From Pseudooceanicola antarcticus (GTDB taxonomy: Bacteria > Pseudomonadota > Alphaproteobacteria > Rhodobacterales > Rhodobacteraceae), in assembly GCF_900215355.1 (NCBI RefSeq), contig NZ_OBEA01000004.1, positions 372,001 to 436,000 on the forward strand: a stretch of 64,000 nt of DNA, read 5' to 3'. Position numbers and translations under genes: made by a program. The first letter of the stretch is position 1. Each line of letters begins with the position of its first letter. Shown in pieces: positions 8,993 to 16,411 of the stretch. The notes beneath the pieces are model-generated. The model ran no database searches. It had not been told where the DNA came from and worked only from the letters and a program-made list of their open reading frames with translations.

Positions 8993-9904
8993 ATGACCTC
9001 GGAAAAGACGTTCAACGCGGTGCCCGGCCGCGCCGAAACGGTTGCGCCCGGTGTGCGGCGGATTCTCGCGCCGAACCCCTCGCCCTTCACCGGACCGGGC
9101 ACCAATACCTACCTGGTCGGAGAGACCGCCCTGGCGGTGATCGACCCCGGCCCCGACCTGGCCACCCATCTGCGCGCCATCCTGCAGGCCGTGGGCCCCG
9201 GACAGCATGTCAGCCATATCCTGGTGACCCACGCCCATGCCGATCACGCGCCGCTGGCCCGCGCGCTCTCGGCCTCCACCGGGGCGCCGGTGCTGGCCTT
9301 TGGCGATGCCCTGGCGGGCCGCTCGGCGGTGATGCGGGAACTCGCCGGCTCGGGCGATCTCGGCGGCGGCGAGGGCACCGACCTGGCCTTCACCCCCGAC
9401 ATCCCGCTGGCCGACATGGAGCTCATCGCCGCGCCCGGCTGGTCGCTGCGCGCGCTCTGGACACCCGGCCATTTCGGCAACCACCTCTGCTTCGCCATGG
9501 GCGACGTGATCTTCACCGGCGACCTGGTCATGGGCTGGTCCAGCTCCCTCGTCTCGCCGCCCGATGGCGATCTGACCGACTTCATGGCCTCCTGCCGCCG
9601 CCTGCAGGAGATCCCGGCCCGGCTCTACCTGCCTGGCCACGGTGACGCGGTGCCCGAGCCCCACGCCCGCCTCGCCTGGCTGATCCAGCACCGCGAGCGC
9701 CGCGAGGCCGCGCTTCTGGCCGCCCTCGCCCATGGCCCCGCCGATGCCACCACCCTCGCGGGCCGTGTCTATACCGACATCGACCCGTCGCTCCTGCCGG
9801 CAGCGGCGCGCAATGTGCTGGCTCATCTCATTGATCTGATGGGTAAATCCAAGGTTTCCTGCGCCAAGCCCCTTGGTCCCGCCTCGCGCTTTTCCCTGCT
9901 TTGA
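8993..9904 (+). CDS. MBL-fold metallo-hydrolase (LACTB2/glyoxalase II-like)
   Basis: The metal-binding motif THAHADH, the downstream metal ligand in FTGDLVMGWSS and the final His in LYLPGHGD identify a metallo-beta-lactamase-fold hydrolase. A C-terminal winged-helix-like segment (HRERREAALLAAL and after) is typical of the LACTB2 branch, whose members act on thioesters or RNA; the substrate here is unknown. The start is taken at the ATG at 8993, preceded by GAGGAAAG, rather than the in-frame GTG at 8972. The last roughly 15 residues look slightly longer than typical relatives. Confidence 0.87.
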   Translation: MTSEKTFNAVPGRAETVAPGVRRILAPNPSPFTGPGTNTYLVGETALAVIDPGPDLATHLRAILQAVGPGQHVSHILVTHAHADHAPLARALSASTGAPVLAFGDALAGRSAVMRELAGSGDLGGGEGTDLAFTPDIPLADMELIAAPGWSLRALWTPGHFGNHLCFAMGDVIFTGDLVMGWSSSLVSPPDGDLTDFMASCRRLQEIPARLYLPGHGDAVPEPHARLAWLIQHRERREAALLAALAHGPADATTLAGRVYTDIDPSLLPAAARNVLAHLIDLMGKSKVSCAKPLGPASRFSLL

Positions 9905-9957
9905 ACCGCCTGTCGCAGGGGCAGGAAAAAAATCGCGGATTTCTGTCGGAATGGCTC

Positions 9958-9986
9958 TTGCCGAGCCGGAATCGCATTGCTATACC
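9958..9986 (+). promoter_or_regulatory. Predicted sigma-70 promoter of tRNA-Asn
   Basis: TTGCCG at 9958-9963 and TATACC at 9981-9986 are spaced by 17 bp, about 63 bp upstream of the tRNA. Confidence 0.55.
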
Positions 9987-10049
9987 CCGCCCACACCGCG
10001 AGGCAGCGGCCACGGAACATCGCTTCCCAGCCAGCCTCACGCCAGATGC

Positions 10050-10124
10050 TCCGGCGTAGCTCAGCGGTAGAGCAGTTGACTGTTAATCAATTGGTCGTAG
10101 GTTCGATCCCTACCGCCGGAGCCA
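10050..10124 (+). tRNA. tRNA-Asn (anticodon GTT)
   Basis: A 75-nt cloverleaf has acceptor strands TCCGGCG/CGCCGGA, anticodon loop CTGTTAA with anticodon GTT, T loop TTCGATC, discriminator G and encoded CCA at 10122-10124. A strong intrinsic terminator follows within 6 bp. Confidence 0.97.
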
Positions 10125-10129
10125 TAAAA

Positions 10130-10163
10130 AGCCCTCAAGTCCCAGCGACTTGAGGGCTTTTTT
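10130..10163 (+). terminator. Intrinsic terminator of tRNA-Asn
   Basis: A 12-bp perfect stem AGCCCTCAAGTC/GACTTGAGGGCT with a 5-nt loop is followed by a run of T to 10163. Confidence 0.93.
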
Positions 10164-10343
10164 GCTTCTCTGACCTCGGCCGCCTTGCCGCCTGCCGGGG
10201 CACATCGGATCATCTCAGATGCAGGAGGTTCCAGGCCGGTCCTCAGGGCCTTCCTCAGCCCCGAGAGCCCCAGGCCCCCTCGCCCGCCGCAGGATGCGGG
10301 CTCTGCCATTGACGGGGGGCGTCTGGCGGCGCAGGCTTCGGGC

Positions 10344-10679
10344 ATGAGCCCCGTCACCACCATCCGCAATCTTGGCCCCGCCATGGAAAGGGCCTTTGCC
10401 CGCGCCGGGATCACCTCTGCCGAGGCGCTGAGGGAGATGGGGTGCGATGCGGCCTACCTGGCGGCGATGCGCAGCGGGATGGCGGCGCATTTCGCGGGCT
10501 ACATGGCGCTCTGCCTCGGATTGCAGGGACGCCCCTGGACCGATGCCGCGGGGCCCGAGAAGGCGGCGATGCGGCAGCGCTACGATGCGCTGCGCGAGCA
10601 GGCGAAGGCCGGGCGCGAGACGCCGGGGTCGGAGCTCCAACAGTTCCTCGACCGGATCGGCCTGCCCGGACCGCTCTGA
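10344..10679 (+). CDS. TfoX/Sxy C-terminal-domain protein
   Basis: The 111-aa protein matches the helical C-terminal TfoX domain: IRNLGPAMERAFARAGI, then SAEALREMG and AYLAAM. In gammaproteobacteria the full TfoX induces competence genes; stand-alone C-domain proteins like this are common in alphaproteobacteria and their role is not established. The start at 10344 is chosen because homology-like sequence begins there; upstream codons are proline-rich and unlike protein. It converges with ndk. Confidence 0.75.
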   Translation: MSPVTTIRNLGPAMERAFARAGITSAEALREMGCDAAYLAAMRSGMAAHFAGYMALCLGLQGRPWTDAAGPEKAAMRQRYDALREQAKAGRETPGSELQQFLDRIGLPGPL

Positions 10680-10723
10680 GGCGGCCCGACTGGCGTCGGC
10701 AAGATCACCGGCAATACTCAACG

Positions 10724-10753
10724 AAAAACGCGCGAGGTTGCCCCCGCGCGTTT
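10724..10753 (-). terminator. Intrinsic terminator of ndk
   Basis: Read on the minus strand, AAACGCGCG pairs with CGCGCGTTT across a short loop, followed by further T residues. It starts about 24 bp after the ndk stop. Confidence 0.8.
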
Positions 10754-10776
10754 CAATCTCAACCCTCAAGCAGGGT

Positions 10777-11199
10777 TCAGCCGACCAGTTCGAGGCCGGA
10801 AAAGAAGAATGCGATCTCCTGGGCCGCGGTCTCGGGCGCGTCGGAGCCGTGGACGGAGTTCTCACCGACCGACTCGGCGAATTCGGCGCGGATAGTGCCG
10901 GGGGCCGCATCAGCGGGGTTGGTGGCGCCCATGACTTCGCGGTTCTTCGCGATGGCGCCTTCGCCTTCCAGCACCTGCACGACGACCGGCTCGGAGGCCA
11001 TGAACTCGGTCAGCTCACCGAAGAAGGGGCGTTCCTTGTGCACGGCGTAGAATTCGCCAGCCTGGGCGATGGTCAGCTGGATGCGCTTCTGGGCGACGAT
11101 GCGCAGGCCGGCATCTTCGAACTTGGCGTTGATCTTGCCGGTCAGGTTGCGGCGGGTGGCGTCGGGCTTGATGATCGAAAGGGTACGTTCGGTGGCCAT
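10777..11199 (-). CDS. ndk: Nucleoside diphosphate kinase
   Basis: It exchanges the gamma phosphate between nucleoside tri- and diphosphates through a phospho-histidine. The 140-aa length is standard. The N terminus [11 protein letters not shown] and the active-site motif [12 protein letters not shown], with the catalytic His near 117, are both intact. The frame stays open upstream of the ATG through the 15-bp tandem repeat, but the conserved protein begins at 11199. A clear terminator lies downstream. Confidence 0.98.
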   Translation of the reverse strand: MATERTLSIIKPDATRRNLTGKINAKFEDAGLRIVAQKRIQLTIAQAGEFYAVHKERPFFGELTEFMASEPVVVQVLEGEGAIAKNREVMGATNPADAAPGTIRAEFAESVGENSVHGSDAPETAAQEIAFFFSGLELVG

Positions 11200-11304
11200 G
11201 TCACTGTCCTCTGAAGTCAGGGCGGGTCCTGCCCGCCGGGAAATATCCGCGCCCGCGTAGCATGGGCACCGCGCTTTGAAAAGCGGGTATCTGGGGCGGC
11301 TGTC

Positions 11305-11394
11305 GCCGAGGCAGGTGGGGTCGAGGCAGGCGGGGTCGAGGCAGGCGGGGTCGAGGCAGGTGGGGTCGAGGCAGGTGGGGTCGAGGCAGGTGGG
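11305..11394. repeat. Tandem repeat, six units of 15 bp
   Basis: Five perfect-to-near copies of GTCGAGGCAGGYGGG lie end to end from 11320 to 11394, with Y alternating as C or T, and a degenerate first copy is at 11305-11319. The unit is a multiple of three, so both strands remain open across it (minus strand reads PTCLD repeats). It sits about 105 bp upstream of the ndk start and 300 bp upstream of the ABC-F gene. Confidence 0.95.
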
Positions 11395-11432
11395 GGGCTC
11401 TGCCCCCCCGGTCTCCGTACCGGAGCCCTCCC

Positions 11433-11458
11433 CCCGGAGTATTTTCTGCCTGGTGATG
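11433..11458. repeat. Dispersed intergenic repeat, copy 1
   Basis: The 26-bp segment containing GGAGTATTTTCTGCCTGG is repeated with four mismatches at 46072-46097. Both copies are intergenic and preceded by G/C-rich runs, which suggests a genome-wide intergenic repeat family. Confidence 0.6.
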
Positions 11459-11701
11459 GGCAGAGGGGGCGGGGTGTTGCGTGGCAGCCCGGCGCGCGCT
11501 GCGTTAACCGGGGCCAATCGGTGCGAAGTACCGACGCAATACCGACGTTATACCGACGCGATGCCGACAGCGGTTTTCGCGGTCCAAGTCCCTGTTAACC
11601 CGCCCGGATTCGCAGCGCTCGCCACCAGAGCCGCCATGTCCCTGCGCACCCTGCCTTAAGCTCTCATTGACGCCCCCCTCCGCTTCCGGCAGAGAGCGCC
11701 C

Positions 11702-13549
11702 ATGTTGCGTATCTCCTCGATCAATTATTCCGTCGCCGGTCGCCCGCTTCTCGAAGAGGCCTCCGTCACCATTCCCGAAGGCCACAAGGTGGGCATCGTC
11801 GGCCGGAACGGCACCGGCAAGACCACGCTTTTTCGCCTGATCCGGGGCGAGCTGACGCTGGACGGCGGTGCGATCACCCTGCCCTCTCGCGCCCGTATCG
11901 GCGGCGTCGCCCAGGAGGTGCCCGGCAACGAGGTCTCGCTGATCGACACCGTGCTGGCCGCCGACACCGAGCGCGCCGGCCTGCTGGCCGAGGCCGAAAG
12001 CGCCACCGACGCGACGCGGATCGCCGATATCCAGACCCGTCTGGCCGATATCGACGCCTGGTCCGCAGAGGGCCGTGCGGCGAGCATCCTGAAGGGCCTG
12101 GGCTTCACCGACGCCGAGCAGAAGATGCCCTGTTCCGCCTTCTCGGGCGGCTGGCGGATGCGCGTGGCGCTGGCCGGCGTGCTGTTCAGCCAGCCCGACC
12201 TGCTGCTGCTCGACGAACCGACCAACTATCTTGACCTGGAAGGCGCGCTCTGGCTGGAAAGCTACCTGCAGACCTATCCGCATACGGTGCTGGTGATCAG
12301 CCACGACCGCGGCCTGCTGAACCGCGCCGTGGGTCACATCCTGCACCTGGAAGACCGCAAGCTGACGCTCTATTCCGGCGGCTACGACACCTTCGCCCGC
12401 ACCCGCGCCGCCAAGCTGGCGGTGGCCGAGGCCGAGGCCGGCAAGCAGGAGGCCCGCCGGGCGCATCTGCAGAGCTTCGTCGACCGCTTCAAGGCCAAGG
12501 CCAGCAAGGCCAAGCAGGCTCAATCCCGCGTCAAGGCGCTGGAGAAGATGACTCCGATCACCCGGCCGCAGGAAGCCGCGCTGCGCCGCTTCACCTTCCC
12601 CCAGCCCGAGGAGCTCTCTCCGCCGATCCTGAAAACCGAAGGGGTTTCGGTGGGTTACGACGGCAAGCCCGTGCTGCGGAAGCTGGATCTGCGCATCGAC
12701 CAGGATGACCGCATCGCCCTGCTGGGCCGCAACGGCGAGGGCAAGTCGACACTGTCGAAGCTGCTCTCGGACCGGCTGCAGGCCATGGAGGGCGAAATCG
12801 TCAAGAGCTCGAAGCTGCGCATCGGCTTCTTTGCCCAGCACCAGGTGGAAGAGCTCTACCTGGACGAGACCCCCATCGACCACGTGCGCCGCGAGCGCCC
12901 GAACGAGGCCCCGGCACAGCTGCGGGCCCGGCTGGCGGGCTTCGGGGTCGGGGCCGAGCAGGCCGAGACCCTGGTCGGCAAGCTTTCGGGCGGGCAGAAG
13001 GCGCGTCTGTCGCTCTTGCTGGCGACGCTCGATGCGCCGCATATGCTGATCCTCGACGAACCGACCAACCACCTGGATATCGAGAGCCGCGAGGCGCTGG
13101 TCGAGGCGCTGACCAATTACACCGGCGCGGTGATCCTGGTCAGCCACGACATGCACCTGCTGAGCCTCGTCGCCGACCGGCTCTGGCTGGTCAAGGATGG
13201 CCATGTGAAGCCCTACGAGGGCGACCTGGAGAGCTATCGCCAGCTGCTGCTGACCCCCGACAAGCCGGTGAAGAGCGAGACGCCGAAGCCCAAGCCCAAG
13301 CGGCCGTCCCGTGACCAGGTGCTGGCGCTGCGCAGCGATGTGCGCAAGTGCGAGGAGCGGGTGAAGAAGCTGGAAGACATGGCCCAGAAGCTGTCGAAGA
13401 AGCTGGCCGATCCGGCCCTCTACGAGGACAGCAAGGTGGGCGAGCTCGAGGTCTGGAACCGCAAGTACGCCGAGGTCCGCGACGCCATGGGCAAGGCCGA
13501 AACCATGTGGATGGCCGCGCTCGAGAAGCTGGAGAAGGCCGAGGCCTGA
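11702..13549 (+). CDS. ABC-F family ATPase (Uup/YheS-like)
   Basis: Two nucleotide-binding domains lie on one chain without any membrane segment. Domain 1 has Walker A GRNGTGKTT, signature FSGGWRMRVALA and Walker B LLLLDEPTNYLDL. Domain 2 has GRNGEGKST, LSGGQKARLSL and LILDEPTNHLDI. A charged linker between the domains and a C-terminal coiled coil (about 540-612) are typical. ABC-F proteins bind the ribosome E site and rescue or tune translation; the exact subfamily is not certain. The 615-aa length is usual. Confidence 0.93.
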   Translation: MLRISSINYSVAGRPLLEEASVTIPEGHKVGIVGRNGTGKTTLFRLIRGELTLDGGAITLPSRARIGGVAQEVPGNEVSLIDTVLAADTERAGLLAEAESATDATRIADIQTRLADIDAWSAEGRAASILKGLGFTDAEQKMPCSAFSGGWRMRVALAGVLFSQPDLLLLDEPTNYLDLEGALWLESYLQTYPHTVLVISHDRGLLNRAVGHILHLEDRKLTLYSGGYDTFARTRAAKLAVAEAEAGKQEARRAHLQSFVDRFKAKASKAKQAQSRVKALEKMTPITRPQEAALRRFTFPQPEELSPPILKTEGVSVGYDGKPVLRKLDLRIDQDDRIALLGRNGEGKSTLSKLLSDRLQAMEGEIVKSSKLRIGFFAQHQVEELYLDETPIDHVRRERPNEAPAQLRARLAGFGVGAEQAETLVGKLSGGQKARLSLLLATLDAPHMLILDEPTNHLDIESREALVEALTNYTGAVILVSHDMHLLSLVADRLWLVKDGHVKPYEGDLESYRQLLLTPDKPVKSETPKPKPKRPSRDQVLALRSDVRKCEERVKKLEDMAQKLSKKLADPALYEDSKVGELEVWNRKYAEVRDAMGKAETMWMAALEKLEKAEA

Positions 13550-13634
13550 TCCCCCGGCCCGGCGAGGGCGTGCCTCGGGGGCTTGCCCCGGCGTCCCTGC
13601 CCGGCCAAGCTGAACCAAATCGCCGGAGCCTGCC

Positions 13635-14279
13635 ATGGATACAGCCTTCCTGATCACCGCCTTCGTCACGCTCTTCGTGATCATCGACCCCATCGGTCTG
13701 ACGCCGCTCTTTGCCGCCCTGACCCAGGGCCAGACCGAGAGGCGGCGGCGCGAGATCGCGGCGCGGGCCTGCATCATCGCCTTCGGCATCCTGGCGGTCT
13801 TTGCCATCTTTGGTGAGCAGGTTCTTGGTTTCATTGGCATTTCCATGCCCGCCTTCCGCATCGCCGGCGGCTTGCTGCTGTTCCTGACCGCTCTGGACAT
13901 GCTCTTCGAGCGGCGCACCAAGCGCCGCGAGGACACCAGTGAAGAGGCCGAGGCCAAGGCCGAGAGCGACCCCGACGAGGCCGACCCATCGGTCTTTCCC
14001 ATGGCCATTCCGCTGATCGCGGGCCCCGGCGCCATCGCCTCGGTCATCCTGCTGGCCGGGCAGCATCCGGGGCTGACCGGGCTGGCGCTGGTGCTGACCG
14101 TGGTGCTGGCGGTGCTGCTGCTGGTCTTCGGCCTGGCCCTGACCGCGGGCCTGATGGAACGCGCCCTGGGCCGCACCGGAATCAACGTGGTGACCCGCCT
14201 TCTGGGCATGCTGCTGGCGGCGCTCTCGGTGCAATTCGTCCTCGAAGGGCTGCGCGACTTCGGCTTCGCCGCTTCGTGA
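13635..14279 (+). CDS. MarC-family (UPF0056) integral membrane protein
   Basis: About six hydrophobic segments span the 214 residues, beginning with FLITAFVTLFVIIDPIGLTP, whose DPIG motif is characteristic of the family. A charged acidic loop (about 95-118) separates the two halves, and the second half starts with PLIAGPGAI, another family hallmark. MarC proteins were once linked to multiple antibiotic resistance, but that link was withdrawn and the function is unknown. The gene lies 85 bp after the ABC-F gene on the same strand. Confidence 0.9.
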   Translation: MDTAFLITAFVTLFVIIDPIGLTPLFAALTQGQTERRRREIAARACIIAFGILAVFAIFGEQVLGFIGISMPAFRIAGGLLLFLTALDMLFERRTKRREDTSEEAEAKAESDPDEADPSVFPMAIPLIAGPGAIASVILLAGQHPGLTGLALVLTVVLAVLLLVFGLALTAGLMERALGRTGINVVTRLLGMLLAALSVQFVLEGLRDFGFAAS

Positions 14280-14336
14280 GCCCGCGCGGGCGGTCGGGAT
14301 GGTGACAGCGCCATCCCCTGCCCCTATATGCTGTGT

Positions 14337-14912
14337 ATGAGCGGATACGACGTCGGAAATCTGGCCTACCTGGGCATCTTGCTGGCTGCCATCGGCGGCT
14401 ATTACTTCGTTTCTCATCGGGACAAGACCGGCCAGTTGCTGCGCCATGCGCTGCTCTGGGCGCTGATCTTCGTCGCGGTGATCGCCGGGGTCGGCCTCTG
14501 GGACCAGGTGCGCAGCACCCTCGCCCCGGCGCAGCGCGTCGAGGGCCAGGTGATCACCCTGCCGCAACAGGCCGATGGCCATTTCTACGCGGTGCTTGAG
14601 GTCAACGGCGCGCCGATGCGCTTCCTTGTCGATACCGGCGCCACCGATATCGTACTGACCCGTGACGCCGCCCGCGCCGCCGGTCTGCCGATGGAGAGCC
14701 TGATCTTCTCGGGCCGGGCCGGCACCGCCAATGGCACCGTCCGCGTCGCCCCGGTGCGCCTGCGCGAGGTTACCCTGGGCCCCGTCACGGACCGCGACGT
14801 CCGCGCCATGGTCAACGATGGAGAACTCGACATGCCGCTTCTGGGCATGTCCTACCTCAGCCGCTTCTCCCATATCGAGATCACCGGCCAGGCCCTGCGC
14901 CTGACCCGCTGA
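14337..14912 (+). CDS. Membrane-anchored retropepsin-like aspartic protease (TIGR02281-like)
   Basis: Two N-terminal hydrophobic helices (about 9-23 and 37-55) are followed by a periplasmic domain with the catalytic motif FLVDTGATDIVL and the later hydrophobic-Gly motif DMPLLGMSYL. A single Asp motif means it should act as a homodimer, as retropepsins do. I use the ATG at 14337; another ATG lies three codons upstream at 14328. Substrate and pathway are unknown. Confidence 0.87.
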   Translation: MSGYDVGNLAYLGILLAAIGGYYFVSHRDKTGQLLRHALLWALIFVAVIAGVGLWDQVRSTLAPAQRVEGQVITLPQQADGHFYAVLEVNGAPMRFLVDTGATDIVLTRDAARAAGLPMESLIFSGRAGTANGTVRVAPVRLREVTLGPVTDRDVRAMVNDGELDMPLLGMSYLSRFSHIEITGQALRLTR

Positions 14913-14916
14913 CGAA

Positions 14917-14952
14917 AGAAGCGCCGCCCCCTCGGGACGGCGCTTTCTCTTT
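14917..14952 (+). terminator. Intrinsic terminator between the protease gene and ntrX
   Basis: AAGCGCCG/CGGCGCTT forms the stem, extended by C and G pairs across a small loop, followed by TTTCTCTTT on the plus strand. The opposite strand also has several T residues, so it may serve ntrX as well. Confidence 0.78.
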
Positions 14953-14992
14953 GCATATCAGGTGCCTGCACTGCACTTCGCAGGCGATACCT

Positions 14993-16411
14993 TCACTCCG
15001 CCGCATCCTCTGTCAGCTCGTCGACGCGGGCAATCCGGCCGCCGGCACGGTTGGTGGTGACCACGTTGAGGCTCTTCAGCTTGCGGTGCAGCGCCGAGCG
15101 CTCCATGCCGACGAACTGCGCGGTCTTCGAGATATTGCCGCCGAAACGGTTGATCTGGGTCAGCAGGTATTCCCGCTCGAAGGCCTCGCGGGCCTCGCGC
15201 AGCGGCAGCATGGCCAGCGAGCCTGAAAGCACGACGCGCCCCTCCTTGTCAGGGCCGCGCTCTTCTTCGACCGGCACTTCTGTCACGTCGATCTCGTCGC
15301 TGCCATCACCGAGGATCAGGATCCGCTCGATCACGTTGCGCAGCTGGCGGACATTGCCGGGCCAGGCCATGGTCTGCATCAGCGCCGAGGCCTCGTCCGA
15401 AAGCCGCCTGAGCGGCAGGCCCTGGGAACGGTTCAGCACCTCGACGAAGTGATCGGCCAGCACCGGGATATCCTCGCGCCGCTCGGAGAGCGAAGGCACC
15501 GGCACGGGCACCACGTTCAGACGATGGTAAAGCTCTTCGCGGAAGCGCCCGGCCGCGATCTCGGCCTCGAGCGCGCGGGAGGTCGACGAGAGCACCCGCA
15601 GGTCCACCTTGATCTTCTCAGACCCGCCGACGCGCAGGAATTGCTGATCGACCAGCACCCGCAGGATCTTGGACTGGGTGCCAAGCGGCATGTCGGCGAC
15701 CTCGTCGAAATAGATCACCCCGCCGTCGGCCTGTTCCAGCAGACCCGGCTCGATGCCCCGCTCGCCGCTCTCGCGGCCAAAGAGCACCTCTTCCATGCGG
15801 TCAGCCTCGATCTGGGCGCAGTTGACCACCACGAAGGGGGCATCGGCGCGGGTCGAGTTCACGTGGACATAACGCGCGGCCACCTCCTTGCCGGCCCCGG
15901 ACGGCCCGGTCAGCATGACGCGGCCATTGGACTTGGTGACCTTGTCGAGCTGGCTCAGCATGGTGCGGAAGGCGGCGGAATTGCCGATCATCTCGGCGCT
16001 GTCGCCGCCCTTCTTGCGCAGCGCGGAGTTCTCGCGGCGCAGGCGGGAGGTCTCCATGGCGCGGCGGATCACCACCAGCAGCTGGTCGATGTTGAAGGGC
16101 TTCTCGATGAAATCGTAGGCACCCTGCTTGATCGCCGCCACGGCCAGCTCGATATTGCCATGCCCCGAGATGATGATGATCGGCACTTCGGGGTAGTCGC
16201 GTTTCACCGACTTCAGGATGTCGATGCCGTCCATCTCGCTGTCCTTCAGCCAGATATCCAGGATCATCAGGGCCGGCGTCTCATCGGTGACCGAACGCAT
16301 GCAATCGGTCGAATTGGCCGCCAGCCGGGTCGAGTAGCCCTCGTCCTTCAGGATATCCGAGATCAGCTCCCGGATATCGCGCTCGTCATCCACGATCAGA
16401 ATGTCACTCAT
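14993..16411 (-). CDS. ntrX: Response regulator NtrX
   Basis: A receiver domain (1-120, Asp in MILDIWL, Lys in EKPFN) precedes an AAA+ domain with Walker A TGPSGAGKE, and a C-terminal Fis-type helix-turn-helix around NISKTAQFVGMERSALHRK. It forms the NtrY-NtrX pair, linked in alphaproteobacteria to nitrogen, redox and envelope control. The AAA+ domain goes from VLFGRESGERG straight to GLLEQADGG, so the GAFTGA loop that contacts sigma-54 is missing. It therefore probably regulates without sigma-54 activation. Its start overlaps the ntrY stop by 8 bp. Confidence 0.95.
   Translation of the reverse strand: MSDILIVDDERDIRELISDILKDEGYSTRLAANSTDCMRSVTDETPALMILDIWLKDSEMDGIDILKSVKRDYPEVPIIIISGHGNIELAVAAIKQGAYDFIEKPFNIDQLLVVIRRAMETSRLRRENSALRKKGGDSAEMIGNSAAFRTMLSQLDKVTKSNGRVMLTGPSGAGKEVAARYVHVNSTRADAPFVVVNCAQIEADRMEEVLFGRESGERGIEPGLLEQADGGVIYFDEVADMPLGTQSKILRVLVDQQFLRVGGSEKIKVDLRVLSSTSRALEAEIAAGRFREELYHRLNVVPVPVPSLSERREDIPVLADHFVEVLNRSQGLPLRRLSDEASALMQTMAWPGNVRQLRNVIERILILGDGSDEIDVTEVPVEEERGPDKEGRVVLSGSLAMLPLREAREAFEREYLLTQINRFGGNISKTAQFVGMERSALHRKLKSLNVVTTNRAGGRIARVDELTEDAAE

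Noticed and set aside
10061-10414. Minus-strand frame containing GGRDRTYDQLINSQLLYR over tRNA-Asn
   Set aside because: False translation of the tRNA and its terminator.
11504-14314. A 936-codon minus-strand frame across the ABC-F and MarC genes
   Set aside because: Antisense shadow caused by codon bias; no domains.
14993-16411. Frameshift or sequencing error as the reason for the missing GAFTGA loop in NtrX
   Set aside because: The frame is intact on both sides, flanking motifs are in register, and NtrC shows the same shortening.
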